Both the position numbers and the translations under genes were made by a program. The notes beneath the pieces are model-generated. The model worked only from the letters and a program-made list of their open reading frames with translations. It did not search any database and was not told the origin of the DNA. Source: Saprospiraceae bacterium (GTDB lineage Bacteria; Bacteroidota; Bacteroidia; Chitinophagales; Saprospiraceae). Taken from it: DNA of 14,921 nucleotides. Of the stretch, positions 1 through 7,103 are shown in pieces; the stretch's first letter is position 1, and the number at the start of each line of letters is the position of its first letter. Location of the stretch: the NCBI GenBank assembly GCA_016787375.1, contig JAEUUM010000126.1, positions 1 through 14,921 on the forward strand. The letters run 5' to 3'.

Positions 1-604
1 CTCTGCAACCGTATTTGTTATCAAACTTGCTTTTAGTGACAGAATCGTTGATGTTAATCGCCGGTAATCCAAGTGTTCCATTTTTTTCTCTTTCATACAA
101 TCTGAGCACACCTGTTGTTGTTTCTTCAGATATGCCTTTTATACCACTTACCAATTCAGGAAATTTATCAAAAACCATATTTGTTAAGTCACCTCCATCA
201 TCAAGAATCATGTTCAAAGGTTTGCCTCCTTCGAAAGCGTAAAGTGTTTGTTCTATACACCAATCAAACTCTTCATTGTTCATTCCTTTCCATGCATATA
301 CCGGTATACCGGCTGCAGCGATTGCTGCCGCTGCATGATCTTGAGTAGAAAATATATTGCAAGAAGACCATGATACTTCAGCTCCCAATTCTTTTAGTGT
401 TTCAATCAAAACTGCAGTCTGAATTGTCATGTGCAGACAACCTGCAATTCTTGCACCTTTAAGTGGTTGCTCTTTTTTATGTTTTTCTCTGAGTGTCATC
501 AGACCTGGCATCTCAGCCTCTGCCAATTTGATTTCTTTACGCCCCCACTCAGCGAGACTCATATCTTTAACTTTATAAGTTAGTTTTGTGTCAGTTACCT
601 GCAT
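1..604 (-). CDS. ahcY: S-adenosylhomocysteinase, N-terminal part (cut by window edge)
   Basis: Reversible hydrolysis of S-adenosylhomocysteine to adenosine and homocysteine in the cytoplasm; it removes the product inhibitor of methyltransferases and feeds the methyl cycle. The minus-strand frame starts at ATG 604-602 and runs open for 201 codons to the window edge, so the NAD-binding half is missing here by position, not by damage. Visible family motifs: SLAEWGRKEI near residue 16, AGCLHMTIQTAVL near 54, SCNIFSTQDHAAAA near 81, DDGGDLT at 135-141, E161 in EETTTG, and KSKFDNKYGCR at 191-201. By alignment with the human enzyme, D136, E161, K191, D195, N196 and C200 match active-site or conserved positions. 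The start agrees with the usual N terminus. A TAnnTTTG element lies 37 nt upstream. It is read in the same direction as the metal operon, 146 bp downstream of it, probably from its own promoter. Confidence 0.95.
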   Translation of the reverse strand, partial: MQVTDTKLTYKVKDMSLAEWGRKEIKLAEAEMPGLMTLREKHKKEQPLKGARIAGCLHMTIQTAVLIETLKELGAEVSWSSCNIFSTQDHAAAAIAAAGIPVYAWKGMNNEEFDWCIEQTLYAFEGGKPLNMILDDGGDLTNMVFDKFPELVSGIKGISEETTTGVLRLYEREKNGTLGLPAININDSVTKSKFDNKYGCR

Positions 605-641
605 ACAATTTCGAAATTTAGTTGATTAATGAAAAGCCATA

Positions 642-649
642 CAAAATTA
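642..649 (-). promoter_or_regulatory. Candidate -7 promoter element for ahcY
   Basis: On the minus strand this reads TAATTTTG, an exact match to the Bacteroidota -7 consensus TAnnTTTG, ending 37 nt before the ahcY ATG. I see no good -33 TTTG at normal spacing, so this rests on the -7 match and position alone. Confidence 0.35.
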
Positions 650-679
650 CGTTATTTAACCAAAATAATCTAATAATGT

Positions 680-698
680 TTTAAAAGAAGCTTTTAAA
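680..698. repeat. AT-rich hairpin between mntH-usp and ahcY
   Basis: A perfect 8-bp inverted repeat (TTTAAAAG / CTTTTAAA) with a 3-nt loop lies 52 nt after the stop of the Nramp-UspA gene and before ahcY. It could weakly terminate the metal operon, but the stem is AT-rich and no T-run follows on the minus strand, so the role is uncertain. Confidence 0.3.
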
Positions 699-750
699 TA
701 TCGACCCAACAAAATTTTATTTTTAAACGATAAATATGTATCTCCATTTC

Positions 751-2619
751 TTACTCTGAAACAATGAGTACTGGTATAGATACCCTGTGACGAACAGCAT
801 CAAGAGTTGTACCAAAAATCATATCTTTCCAAGCGGTATGCCCATGTGCCCCCATTATCAACAAATCGGCTCCATATTCATTAACAATCATTGGAATTTT
901 CTTTTTTGGACTTCCAAAACCAAGTTTGGTTTCTACTTTAAATCCAGCCTCAGCTAAATAAGCTTGATACTTATCTAGAATTGTTTGGTCATGTTTTGCC
1001 TCTGCATCATTGATAAAATCCTGCTCCACAAATGCCCCGGCCGATTCTAAAATATGGATCAGCAAAAACTGAACATCCTTGGTACTATATGATATTGCAT
1101 GATTTATTGCGATATTATCGGAACTTGAAAAATCTACCGTTATGGCTATTTTTTGGTATGAATTCATATTTCGAATATTAATAACAGGATCCGGGCCATG
1201 AATTTGAGGCTTACTTAATTTGTATTTTGAAAACAGTGGGAATAACGTGATATAGATCAATAAAATGGCAGAACAGAAAGTTAGAAAAATGACAAGTGAT
1301 TGCCAAAAATTGAGGGGCCCATCACCTAACCATTCGGATAAAGTGTCGAACACAAGTTTTGCATTTAAGCTTACAATTATAATTGCACTGATCCAACCAG
1401 CAAGTTTTGACCAAAATCCTATTGCGTGCTCTTTCATCCAGTTCTTATCGCTCACAAAATGCAATAATGGAATGACGGCAAAACCTAACTGGAGACTGAG
1501 TATCACTTGACTCAATACCAGCAAATCGCCTGTGCTACCTTCTCCTTTCAATAAGATGGTAATGATTGCCGGAACGATTGCTACAATTCTGGTTATTAGT
1601 CTTCTCACCCAAGCTTGTATCCTCAGATTAAGATAGCCTTCCATCACTATTTGTCCTGCCAGCGTGCCGGTAATGGTTGAACTTTGACCTGCCGCTATTA
1701 ATGCAACCGCAAAAAGTATTGGCGCCAGATGATTCCCAACCAAGGGTTCAAGCATTTTATGGGCATCTTGAATATCTGTAATGTGATAATTTCCGGAGGT
1801 ATAAAAAACCGTTCCAGCCAGAATTAGAATCCCTGCATTCACAAAGAAGGCAAAATTTAGTGCAATGACAGAGTCAAATATATTAAAACGGATGGCTTGT
1901 TTGATGTCTTTTGTATTCCGTTCAAACTTACGTGTTTGCACCAAAGAGGAATGAAGATATAGGTTGTGTGGCATAACAGTTGCACCAATGATTCCAATAG
2001 CTATGTACAATGCAGCGGAATTTGGTAACCCGGGTATGAATCCTTGCACTACCTGATGTAAGTCGGGTTTAATTAAAAACATTTCAATACAGAAACAAAC
2101 AGCAATGACAGCAACTAAAGAGATTATGAATGCCTCAATTTTTTTGATGCCGTAATTCATTAAAAAGAGTAATAAAAACGTGTCAAGAGCAGAAATACAA
2201 ACACCCCATAACAATGGAAATTTAAAGAGTAAATGCAAACCAATGGCCATTCCCAATATTTCAGCCAGATCACATGCAGCTATTGCGATTTCGGCTAATG
2301 CGTATAATGAAAAATTTACAAAACGAGGGTAAGTAGCTCTTGATGCCTGAGCAAGATCCAAACCCCTGACGATTCCCAATCTGGCGCAAAATCCCTGAAG
2401 GAGCATTGCCATTAAATTTGACATTAATAAAACCCAAATGAGCCTGTATCCAAATTGACTTCCTCCTGCAATATCAGTTGCCCAGTTACCGGGATCCATA
2501 TAACCAACACTTATTAAATAAGCTGGTCCCATAAATGCGAGCATTCGCTTAAATTTTCCAGGGATTCCGGTTGTATTTATAGTTGAGTGAACTTCTTCTA
2601 ATGATCTTTTTCCTTCCAT
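751..2619 (-). CDS. mntH: Nramp-family Mn/Fe transporter fused to a UspA domain
   Basis: Inner-membrane divalent metal importer (Mn2+ and/or Fe2+, proton-coupled in the family) of 622 residues. Residues about 25-460 are the Nramp core: the TM1 metal-binding motif DPGN at 42-45, the TM6 motif MPHN at 216-219, and the Nramp signature around GQSSTITGTLAGQ at 311-323. Residues about 487-622 form a universal stress protein domain with a complete G-2x-G-9x-G(S/T) nucleotide-binding motif (G590, G593, G603-T604), so this domain probably binds ATP. Classical MntH proteins are about 400-450 residues and lack it; from memory, Nramp-UspA fusions occur in other Bacteroidota. The gene starts 2 bp after the stop of the DtxR-family regulator, so the two are almost certainly cotranscribed and metal-controlled through the operator upstream of the regulator. 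Which metal is carried cannot be read from sequence. Confidence 0.93.
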   Translation of the reverse strand: MEGKRSLEEVHSTINTTGIPGKFKRMLAFMGPAYLISVGYMDPGNWATDIAGGSQFGYRLIWVLLMSNLMAMLLQGFCARLGIVRGLDLAQASRATYPRFVNFSLYALAEIAIAACDLAEILGMAIGLHLLFKFPLLWGVCISALDTFLLLFLMNYGIKKIEAFIISLVAVIAVCFCIEMFLIKPDLHQVVQGFIPGLPNSAALYIAIGIIGATVMPHNLYLHSSLVQTRKFERNTKDIKQAIRFNIFDSVIALNFAFFVNAGILILAGTVFYTSGNYHITDIQDAHKMLEPLVGNHLAPILFAVALIAAGQSSTITGTLAGQIVMEGYLNLRIQAWVRRLITRIVAIVPAIITILLKGEGSTGDLLVLSQVILSLQLGFAVIPLLHFVSDKNWMKEHAIGFWSKLAGWISAIIIVSLNAKLVFDTLSEWLGDGPLNFWQSLVIFLTFCSAILLIYITLFPLFSKYKLSKPQIHGPDPVINIRNMNSYQKIAITVDFSSSDNIAINHAISYSTKDVQFLLIHILESAGAFVEQDFINDAEAKHDQTILDKYQAYLAEAGFKVETKLGFGSPKKKIPMIVNEYGADLLIMGAHGHTAWKDMIFGTTLDAVRHRVSIPVLIVSE

Positions 2620-2621
2620 AG

Positions 2622-3281
2622 TTAATCCATTTTAACAATTAAATTTTGGGCAACCTGAATGCTTATTAAGTTAGCCGGACGACCATTAGTTGAAATAAGG
2701 ATCGTGTTGTCGTATTCATTCAATTGTAATATTTCAATTTTGGTATCCAGGTCTATTCCAATTGAATCAAGATAAGTCAAATACAATGGAGAGTCATCCT
2801 TTACGCCCGTTACCCTAAGATGATCTCCTTTTTTGAAATTCACCAATGTTGTGCGCTGGTCGTATTGCATCTCTAGAGAAGCCGATGGAATTGGTTCGCC
2901 GTGTGGGTCAAATCTGGGATATTCCAAAAAACGGTCTAACTCCTGAATTAATTTTTCAGAATGAATATGCTCAAGTTGTTCTGCAACATCATGGACCTCA
3001 TCCCAGGTAAAATTCAACTTTTCGACCAAAAACATCTCCCACAATCTATGCTTACGGATAATTTGCAAGGCAATGTGAGTACCCTTTTCAGTAAGTGTAA
3101 CTCCCTGATATTTTTGATAGTGAATCAACAATTTTTCATTCAATCTCTTTAACATATCCGTTGCAGATGCAGCTTTAATATCCATCTTTTCTGCAAGTGA
3201 ATTGGTACTAACGGGCCTATGTCCGGCTTCAAGGAGTTTATATATTGATTTTATGTAGTTTTCTTCTATGGCTGACAACAT
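2622..3281 (-). CDS. DtxR/MntR-family metal-dependent transcriptional repressor
   Basis: Metalloregulator of 219 residues: N-terminal winged helix (about 5-60), metal-binding dimerisation domain (about 65-140) and a C-terminal FeoA/SH3-like domain (about 145-217), as in DtxR/IdeR rather than the short B. subtilis MntR. Metal-site residues aligned with DtxR/MntR include H78, E82 and H97, plus E101, E104 and H105 in the ExxEH arrangement (Glu in place of the DtxR Cys, as in MntR). MntR D8 and E11 are replaced by N8 and K11. I chose ATG 3281 over an in-frame TTG at 3299 because the TTG lies inside the -7 promoter element and would be upstream of the transcript start. It is the first gene of an operon with the Nramp-UspA gene, 2 bp away. 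Iron versus manganese specificity is open, so no gene symbol is given. Confidence 0.9.
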   Translation of the reverse strand: MLSAIEENYIKSIYKLLEAGHRPVSTNSLAEKMDIKAASATDMLKRLNEKLLIHYQKYQGVTLTEKGTHIALQIIRKHRLWEMFLVEKLNFTWDEVHDVAEQLEHIHSEKLIQELDRFLEYPRFDPHGEPIPSASLEMQYDQRTTLVNFKKGDHLRVTGVKDDSPLYLTYLDSIGIDLDTKIEILQLNEYDNTILISTNGRPANLISIQVAQNLIVKMD

Positions 3282-3296
3282 CTTAATCTTTTTTTG

Positions 3297-3304
3297 CAAA
3301 TATA
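3297..3304 (-). promoter_or_regulatory. -7 promoter element of the metal-homeostasis operon
   Basis: The minus strand reads TATATTTG, an exact TAnnTTTG match 15 nt before ATG 3281. The implied transcript start near 3290 leaves a very short leader and excludes the upstream TTG as the start codon. The -33 region coincides with the DtxR-like dyad at 3313-3328. Confidence 0.6.
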
Positions 3305-3312
3305 AATATTTT

Positions 3313-3328
3313 TTTAGACTAACCTAAA
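3313..3328. promoter_or_regulatory. Candidate DtxR/MntR operator
   Basis: A 16-bp imperfect dyad with TTTAG / CTAAA arms. On the minus strand the stretch starting TTAGGTTAG and continuing TCTAA matches the left half and centre of the corynebacterial DtxR box (TTAGGTTAGSCTAACCTAA, recalled from the literature). The right outer arm is A-rich and does not match. The site ends 8 bp upstream of the -7 element, exactly where bound repressor would block polymerase, and the first gene of the operon encodes a DtxR-family protein, so autoregulation by metal is the natural reading. Confidence 0.5.
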
Positions 3329-3405
3329 ATAATGAACATTTGTTTATTATTGCCTACAAGTTAATTGCTTCTATCTATTTAATTTAAAGGTTTATCGAAT
3401 TGTAC

Positions 3406-3435
3406 TTTGCAAGCATTCAGGTTTTTGTAAATTTG
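3406..3435 (+). promoter_or_regulatory. Promoter of the ABC permease gene
   Basis: TTTG at 3406-3409, an 18-nt spacer, then TAAATTTG at 3428-3435 give both Bacteroidota elements at acceptable spacing. The -7 element ends 17 nt before the TTG start at 3453. It is separate from, and divergent to, the metal operon promoter. Confidence 0.6.
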
Positions 3436-3452
3436 TTTAAAATCAATATAAT

Positions 3453-4691
3453 TTGTCATTCCTGGAGGTATTGTCACAAGCATTTTCTAATGTCAGAACC
3501 AATTTATTGCGATCTGTATTAACAATGTTAATCATTGCATTTGGCATTATGGCATTGGTAGGCATATTGACATCTATTGATAGCGCGATCTATTCCTTAA
3601 GCAATAGTTTTGCAGGTATGGGAGCCAACTCTTTTGAAATTCAACCAAAATCAAATGCCATTAAAGGTAGTAAGTTCGGAAGAAGAGAGAAGATCGCCAA
3701 CCCCATCACAGTCAACGAAGCTGAAACTTTCAAATCCAGATATGATTTTCCTGCCAAAGTCACCCTAATATACCCAGGATCAAACAGTGCTCAAATCAAA
3801 TTTGAAAATAAGAAAACCGATCCCAACACCCAGATCAGCGGAATCGACGAAAATTATCTCGAGATTAAAGCCTACGACCTGGTGGTAGGAAGAAATTTCA
3901 CTAAACAAGAGATCGTTTCAGGTAATTTTAAAACCATTATAGCAGATGGTGTGGTAAAAAAATTATTCAACGGTATCCCCGAAAAAGCATTGGATCAGTT
4001 TATCGTTATAAATGGCCTCAGATTTAAAGTTATCGGAGTTCTTAAAAGCAAAGGTGCTGCAATGAATTTCAGTGGTGACAGGTTGGCTCTTGTGCCATTT
4101 GAAAATGCAAGGGTAAATTTTAGTTCAGGTGATGTCAACATTCCTATTTTGGTGCAAGTACTAAGACCAGAAACCATGCCTGATGCAGAATCATCCGCTA
4201 TCGGTTTATTTAGAAGTATCAGACGCCAAAAAATACAGGATGAATCTAACTTCGAAATTGAAAAAAGTGAGGGAATGGCAGCAGAACTGAAGGAAAACAC
4301 AACCAAATTGCGCATGTCGGCAGTGGTAATAGGGTTGATAACATTGCTTGGTGCTGCAATTGGACTCATGAATATTATGTTGGTCAGCGTTACAGAAAGG
4401 ACCCGTGAAATAGGGATAATCAAAGCCTTGGGGGCAACCCGTTCCAACATTATGACACAATTCTTGATTGAAGCAATTATTATTTGCCAATTAGGCGGCC
4501 TTTTGGGTATCTTTTTAGGTATTTTGATTGGCAATATCATCACAGTCGTGTTGGGTGGAAGTTTTCTGATTCCATGGACCTGGATTACCTTGGGTATAGT
4601 TACTTGTTTCGCGGTAGGTTTGATGTCGGGACTATATCCTGCACTGAAAGCTTCGAGACTTGATCCGGTGGAAGCCCTTAGGTATGAGTAA
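3453..4691 (+). CDS. MacB/FtsX-type ABC transporter permease
   Basis: Inner-membrane permease of 412 residues of the MacB class, which uses ATP hydrolysis by a partner protein to drive periplasmic work or efflux rather than classical transport. Architecture: cytoplasmic helix (1-20), TM1 (about 21-43), large periplasmic MacB_PCD-like domain (about 45-285), then three TM segments (about 288-312, 338-366, 376-396). The coupling segment around TERTREIGIIKALGATR at 314-329 and the C-terminal PALKASRLDPVEALRYE signature are diagnostic. The start is TTG: an in-frame stop lies at 3438-3440, the next in-frame ATG falls inside TM1, and the promoter ends just upstream. No ATP-binding subunit or membrane-fusion protein is adjacent, so the partner must be encoded elsewhere. 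The substrate is unknown. It diverges from the metal operon, but I see no evidence that it shares the operator. Confidence 0.88.
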   Translation: MSFLEVLSQAFSNVRTNLLRSVLTMLIIAFGIMALVGILTSIDSAIYSLSNSFAGMGANSFEIQPKSNAIKGSKFGRREKIANPITVNEAETFKSRYDFPAKVTLIYPGSNSAQIKFENKKTDPNTQISGIDENYLEIKAYDLVVGRNFTKQEIVSGNFKTIIADGVVKKLFNGIPEKALDQFIVINGLRFKVIGVLKSKGAAMNFSGDRLALVPFENARVNFSSGDVNIPILVQVLRPETMPDAESSAIGLFRSIRRQKIQDESNFEIEKSEGMAAELKENTTKLRMSAVVIGLITLLGAAIGLMNIMLVSVTERTREIGIIKALGATRSNIMTQFLIEAIIICQLGGLLGIFLGILIGNIITVVLGGSFLIPWTWITLGIVTCFAVGLMSGLYPALKASRLDPVEALRYE

Positions 4692-4887
4692 AAGCCAGCT
4701 ATTATCAATACATAAATAAAATTTGTGCTTTCAATAACTTTATGAAATATCGGTTTTATACAAGGAAGTACAAACAAACACTTAATACTATTTGTATTCT
4801 GTATTCAAGCTTTGAACTACGATATTCAACCGTACAATTAAAACTCCCAAAAAATCCAGGCTAATTTCAATTAATTAACTCGCTTCA

Positions 4888-5673
4888 TTATAAACTTTTG
4901 GTTCTGCCTCCATCAACAGGCAGGTTGATACCTGTTATATATGATGCTGCAGGACTGGCGAGGAACGCAACAGCTGCGGCAATTTCATTTGGTTCACCAA
5001 TTCTGTTCATTGGAACTGAATTTTTCATTTGAGTAGCAACTTCGTCGGCAGATTTTCCTGATTTGGCAGCATTACTCTGAATAATTTCATTCAACCTTTC
5101 AGTCCGGGTTGCTCCGGGCAATACATTATTGACAGTTATACCAAAAGGCGCCAATTCATTCGCAAGGGTTTTTGCCCAATTAGCAACAGCGCCTCTAACA
5201 GTGTTTGATACACCCAAGTTTTCCAGTGGCTGTTTAACACTGGTTGAAATCATATTGATAATTCGTCCATAACCAGATCTTTTCATACCTGGAATTAATA
5301 ATGACGAAATAATGTGATTGGCTACCAAATGATGTCTGAAAGCCTGTTCAAATTGCTGGGCTTGCGCATCCACAATTGGTCCGGAAGGAGGACCGCCCGT
5401 ATTGTTTACCAAAACATGAAATTCATGTTTAGAAACCTGCTCTCCAAGTTTATTTCTTATATCTATTTCATTTTGTGTATCTAAAACAAGATAGGAATGG
5501 ATTTGCCCTTGGGATATATCAAGCTCAGCAATGGCTTCAATTAACGCACTTTCTGTTCTGGCTACTAAGGTTACATTTGCACCTAAATTTGCCAATTCAA
5601 TAGCTGATGCTTTACCGATACCTCGACTTCCACCACATACCAAAGCATTTTTATTAATAAGAGAAAGATCCAT
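4888..5673 (-). CDS. SDR-family protein with altered YxxxK active site
   Basis: Short-chain dehydrogenase/reductase-fold protein of 261 residues. The Rossmann dinucleotide motif GGSRGIG is at 14-20, the NNAG-like NNTGG at 90-94, the catalytic-type Ser at about 143-145, and the C-terminal ITGINLPVDGG is typical of classical SDRs. The catalytic Tyr-x-x-x-Lys is absent: the aligned segment is S156-N-T-V-R160, followed by GAVANWAKTLANEL, which fixes the alignment. I recall SDR subgroups with an SNxxR segment here, so this may be a family trait; the reaction cannot be inferred. I chose ATG 5673 rather than the longer frame because a TATATTTG element lies between them at 5706-5699 and the fold begins immediately after this Met. 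It diverges from 3-hydroxyanthranilate dioxygenase, so a role in tryptophan/kynurenine metabolism is possible but unproven. Confidence 0.82.
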   Translation of the reverse strand: MDLSLINKNALVCGGSRGIGKASAIELANLGANVTLVARTESALIEAIAELDISQGQIHSYLVLDTQNEIDIRNKLGEQVSKHEFHVLVNNTGGPPSGPIVDAQAQQFEQAFRHHLVANHIISSLLIPGMKRSGYGRIINMISTSVKQPLENLGVSNTVRGAVANWAKTLANELAPFGITVNNVLPGATRTERLNEIIQSNAAKSGKSADEVATQMKNSVPMNRIGEPNEIAAAVAFLASPAASYITGINLPVDGGRTKSL

Positions 5674-5698
5674 TCTAATGATTTTGATAAAATTTTTA

Positions 5699-5706
5699 CA
5701 AATATA
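5699..5706 (-). promoter_or_regulatory. -7 promoter element for the SDR gene
   Basis: The minus strand reads TATATTTG, an exact TAnnTTTG match 25 nt before ATG 5673. No convincing -33 TTTG was found. Its position inside the longer reading frame argues for the internal start. Confidence 0.5.
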
Positions 5707-5748
5707 AAGAATTGCAACACTCACCCTGAACATTATTAAATTTAATAG

Positions 5749-5756
5749 TAAATTTG
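5749..5756 (+). promoter_or_regulatory. -7 promoter element for 3-hydroxyanthranilate dioxygenase
   Basis: TAAATTTG, an exact TAnnTTTG match 41 nt before ATG 5798, facing away from the SDR -7 element 42 bp to the left. The 124-bp gap therefore looks like a compact divergent promoter region. No clear -33 element or operator dyad was seen. Confidence 0.5.
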
Positions 5757-5797
5757 TTATTTAACTCATTCACTTTTCAAGCAATAAATCATAAGTT

Positions 5798-6316
5798 ATG
5801 TCAATTATGAAACCCTTCAATCTGAAAAAATGGATAGAAGAACACCGACACCTTCTAAAACCGCCTGTTGGCAATCAGCAAGTATATAAAGGAAATGAAG
5901 ATTTTATTGTAATGGTTGTGGGTGGACCTAACGGCCGAAAAGATTATCACTTTGAAGATGGGGAGGAGTTGTTTTATCAACTTGAGGGTGATATTCAGGT
6001 AAAAATTATCAACGATGATGGAACACCCGAAACCATTGATATACGTGAAGGTGATATGTTTCTTTTGCCACCAAGGGTACCTCACAGCCCTCAGCGACCT
6101 GCAAACACCATTGGTTTGGTTATTGAAAGAACAAGAAAACCGAAAGAAATTGACAAATTATTGTGGTTTTGCGAAAAATGCGGGAACAAACTCCATGAAG
6201 CAAGTTTCGAAATGAATGATATCGTTAACCAACTGCCACCGGCCATGAATCATTTCATGAATTCTGAAGAACTCAGAACCTGCAAAGCGTGTGGCTCTGT
6301 CATGGAAAAGGTTTAG
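5798..6316 (+). CDS. nbaC: 3-hydroxyanthranilate 3,4-dioxygenase
   Basis: Cytosolic Fe(II) cupin dioxygenase of 172 residues that opens the ring of 3-hydroxyanthranilate to 2-amino-3-carboxymuconate semialdehyde, which cyclises spontaneously to quinolinate (kynurenine route to NAD) or enters catabolism. All key residues appear intact: iron ligands H51, E57 and H96; substrate-contact residues R47, R100 and E110; and the bacterial-type rubredoxin-like second metal site, C125-x-x-C128 and C162-x-x-C165. The spacing agrees closely with the Cupriavidus metallidurans enzyme as I recall it. ATG 5798 is used; ATG 5807 (three codons later) is also possible. It heads a plus-strand run with the LpxH-like gene 16 bp downstream. 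No kynureninase, kynurenine monooxygenase or decarboxylase gene is in the window, so biosynthetic versus catabolic use cannot be settled. Confidence 0.95.
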   Translation: MSIMKPFNLKKWIEEHRHLLKPPVGNQQVYKGNEDFIVMVVGGPNGRKDYHFEDGEELFYQLEGDIQVKIINDDGTPETIDIREGDMFLLPPRVPHSPQRPANTIGLVIERTRKPKEIDKLLWFCEKCGNKLHEASFEMNDIVNQLPPAMNHFMNSEELRTCKACGSVMEKV

Positions 6317-6332
6317 ACCATATTATTAAAGT

Positions 6333-7103
6333 ATGCATAAAATTTATTTTGCATCAGACTTTCATTTGGGAGTAAATGCAAATTCTACCAGCCTCGAAAG
6401 AGAAAAGACTCTCGTACGGTGGCTTGACATGATTGCCGTTGATGCAAGTGAAATATACCTTGTGGGTGATCTTTTTGATTTTTGGTTTGAATACAAATAT
6501 ACAGTACCAAAGGGTTTTGTACGATTATTGGGTAAACTGGCTGAATTAAAAGACAAAGGCATCAATATTGAAGTATTTACCGGTAATCATGATATGTGGA
6601 TGTTTGGATATCTCACTGATGAACTTGGTATTCCTGTGCACAAACAACCTGTTCAAAAAGAATTCTTCGGAAAAAAATATTTTATTGGACATGGTGACGG
6701 ATTAGGGCCGGGCGATCATGGATATAAGTTCATTAAGAAGGTATTTGCAAATCCGGTCTGTCAGTGGTTGTTTGCAAGATTACATCCTAATTTCTCTTTT
6801 GGGCTTGCCAATTTTTGGTCCGGACAAAGTCGTATTTCAAATGCTTCACCAGATCATTTTTTAGGAGAAAATGACGAGTGGCTGGTGCAATTTTGTAAAG
6901 AAACTTTAATGAAAACACATTACGATTGCTTCGTCTTCGGTCACAGACATTTGCCAATTGATTTTCATTTTAAAAATCAGAATAGCCGTTATATCAATTT
7001 AGGTGATTGGGTTCGTTACAATACTTATGCAGTGATTGATGCCCATGGAATTGAACTAAAATCATGGGAGAAGGATTCAAAAATTTTTACAAACGAAATA
7101 TGA
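6333..7103 (+). CDS. lpxH: UDP-2,3-diacylglucosamine diphosphatase (LpxH-like metallophosphoesterase)
   Basis: Calcineurin-type metallophosphoesterase of 256 residues. LpxH cleaves UDP-2,3-diacylglucosamine to lipid X and UMP in the Raetz pathway of lipid A synthesis at the inner face of the inner membrane. The dinuclear metal motifs are all present: D9-x-H11, G45-D46, G84-N-H-D87, G119-H-G-D122 and G203-H-R-H206. The length is close to E. coli LpxH (240 residues). The assignment to LpxH rather than another UDP-sugar pyrophosphatase of the same superfamily rests on the overall motif pattern and is less certain than the superfamily. It lies 16 bp after the dioxygenase gene, and its TGA overlaps the next gene's ATG as ATGA (7100-7103), indicating translational coupling. 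Confidence 0.85.
   Translation: MHKIYFASDFHLGVNANSTSLEREKTLVRWLDMIAVDASEIYLVGDLFDFWFEYKYTVPKGFVRLLGKLAELKDKGINIEVFTGNHDMWMFGYLTDELGIPVHKQPVQKEFFGKKYFIGHGDGLGPGDHGYKFIKKVFANPVCQWLFARLHPNFSFGLANFWSGQSRISNASPDHFLGENDEWLVQFCKETLMKTHYDCFVFGHRHLPIDFHFKNQNSRYINLGDWVRYNTYAVIDAHGIELKSWEKDSKIFTNEI

Noticed and set aside
1..348. Two short plus-strand open frames at the left edge
   Set aside because: They lie antisense to the S-adenosylhomocysteinase coding sequence, which is strongly conserved and clearly real.
607..618. Perfect 12-bp palindrome AATTTCGAAATT just before the ahcY start
   Set aside because: It is short and AT-rich, with no matching copy at another regulated promoter in the window; it could be chance. 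No SAH or SAM riboswitch-like structure was recognised in the short leader.
3282..3299. N-terminal extension of the DtxR-family regulator from TTG 3299
   Set aside because: The TTG is part of the -7 promoter element TATATTTG, so it would lie outside the transcript; ATG 3281 gives the normal family N terminus.
3995..4777. A 260-codon open frame antisense to the ABC permease gene
   Set aside because: The permease on the plus strand has clear family signatures throughout this stretch; the antisense translation shows no recognisable domain, and its composition is that expected of a shadow frame.
4692..4887. The 196-bp gap between the convergent permease and SDR genes examined for an RNA gene or terminator
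   Set aside because: Only a weak 5-bp hairpin (TTCAA-gct-TTGAA near 4803-4815) without a T-run was found; no tRNA, small ORF or credible terminator could be supported.
5674..5733. 20-residue N-terminal extension of the SDR protein
   Set aside because: It spans the -7 element at 5699-5706 and adds nothing to the Rossmann fold, which begins right after ATG 5673.
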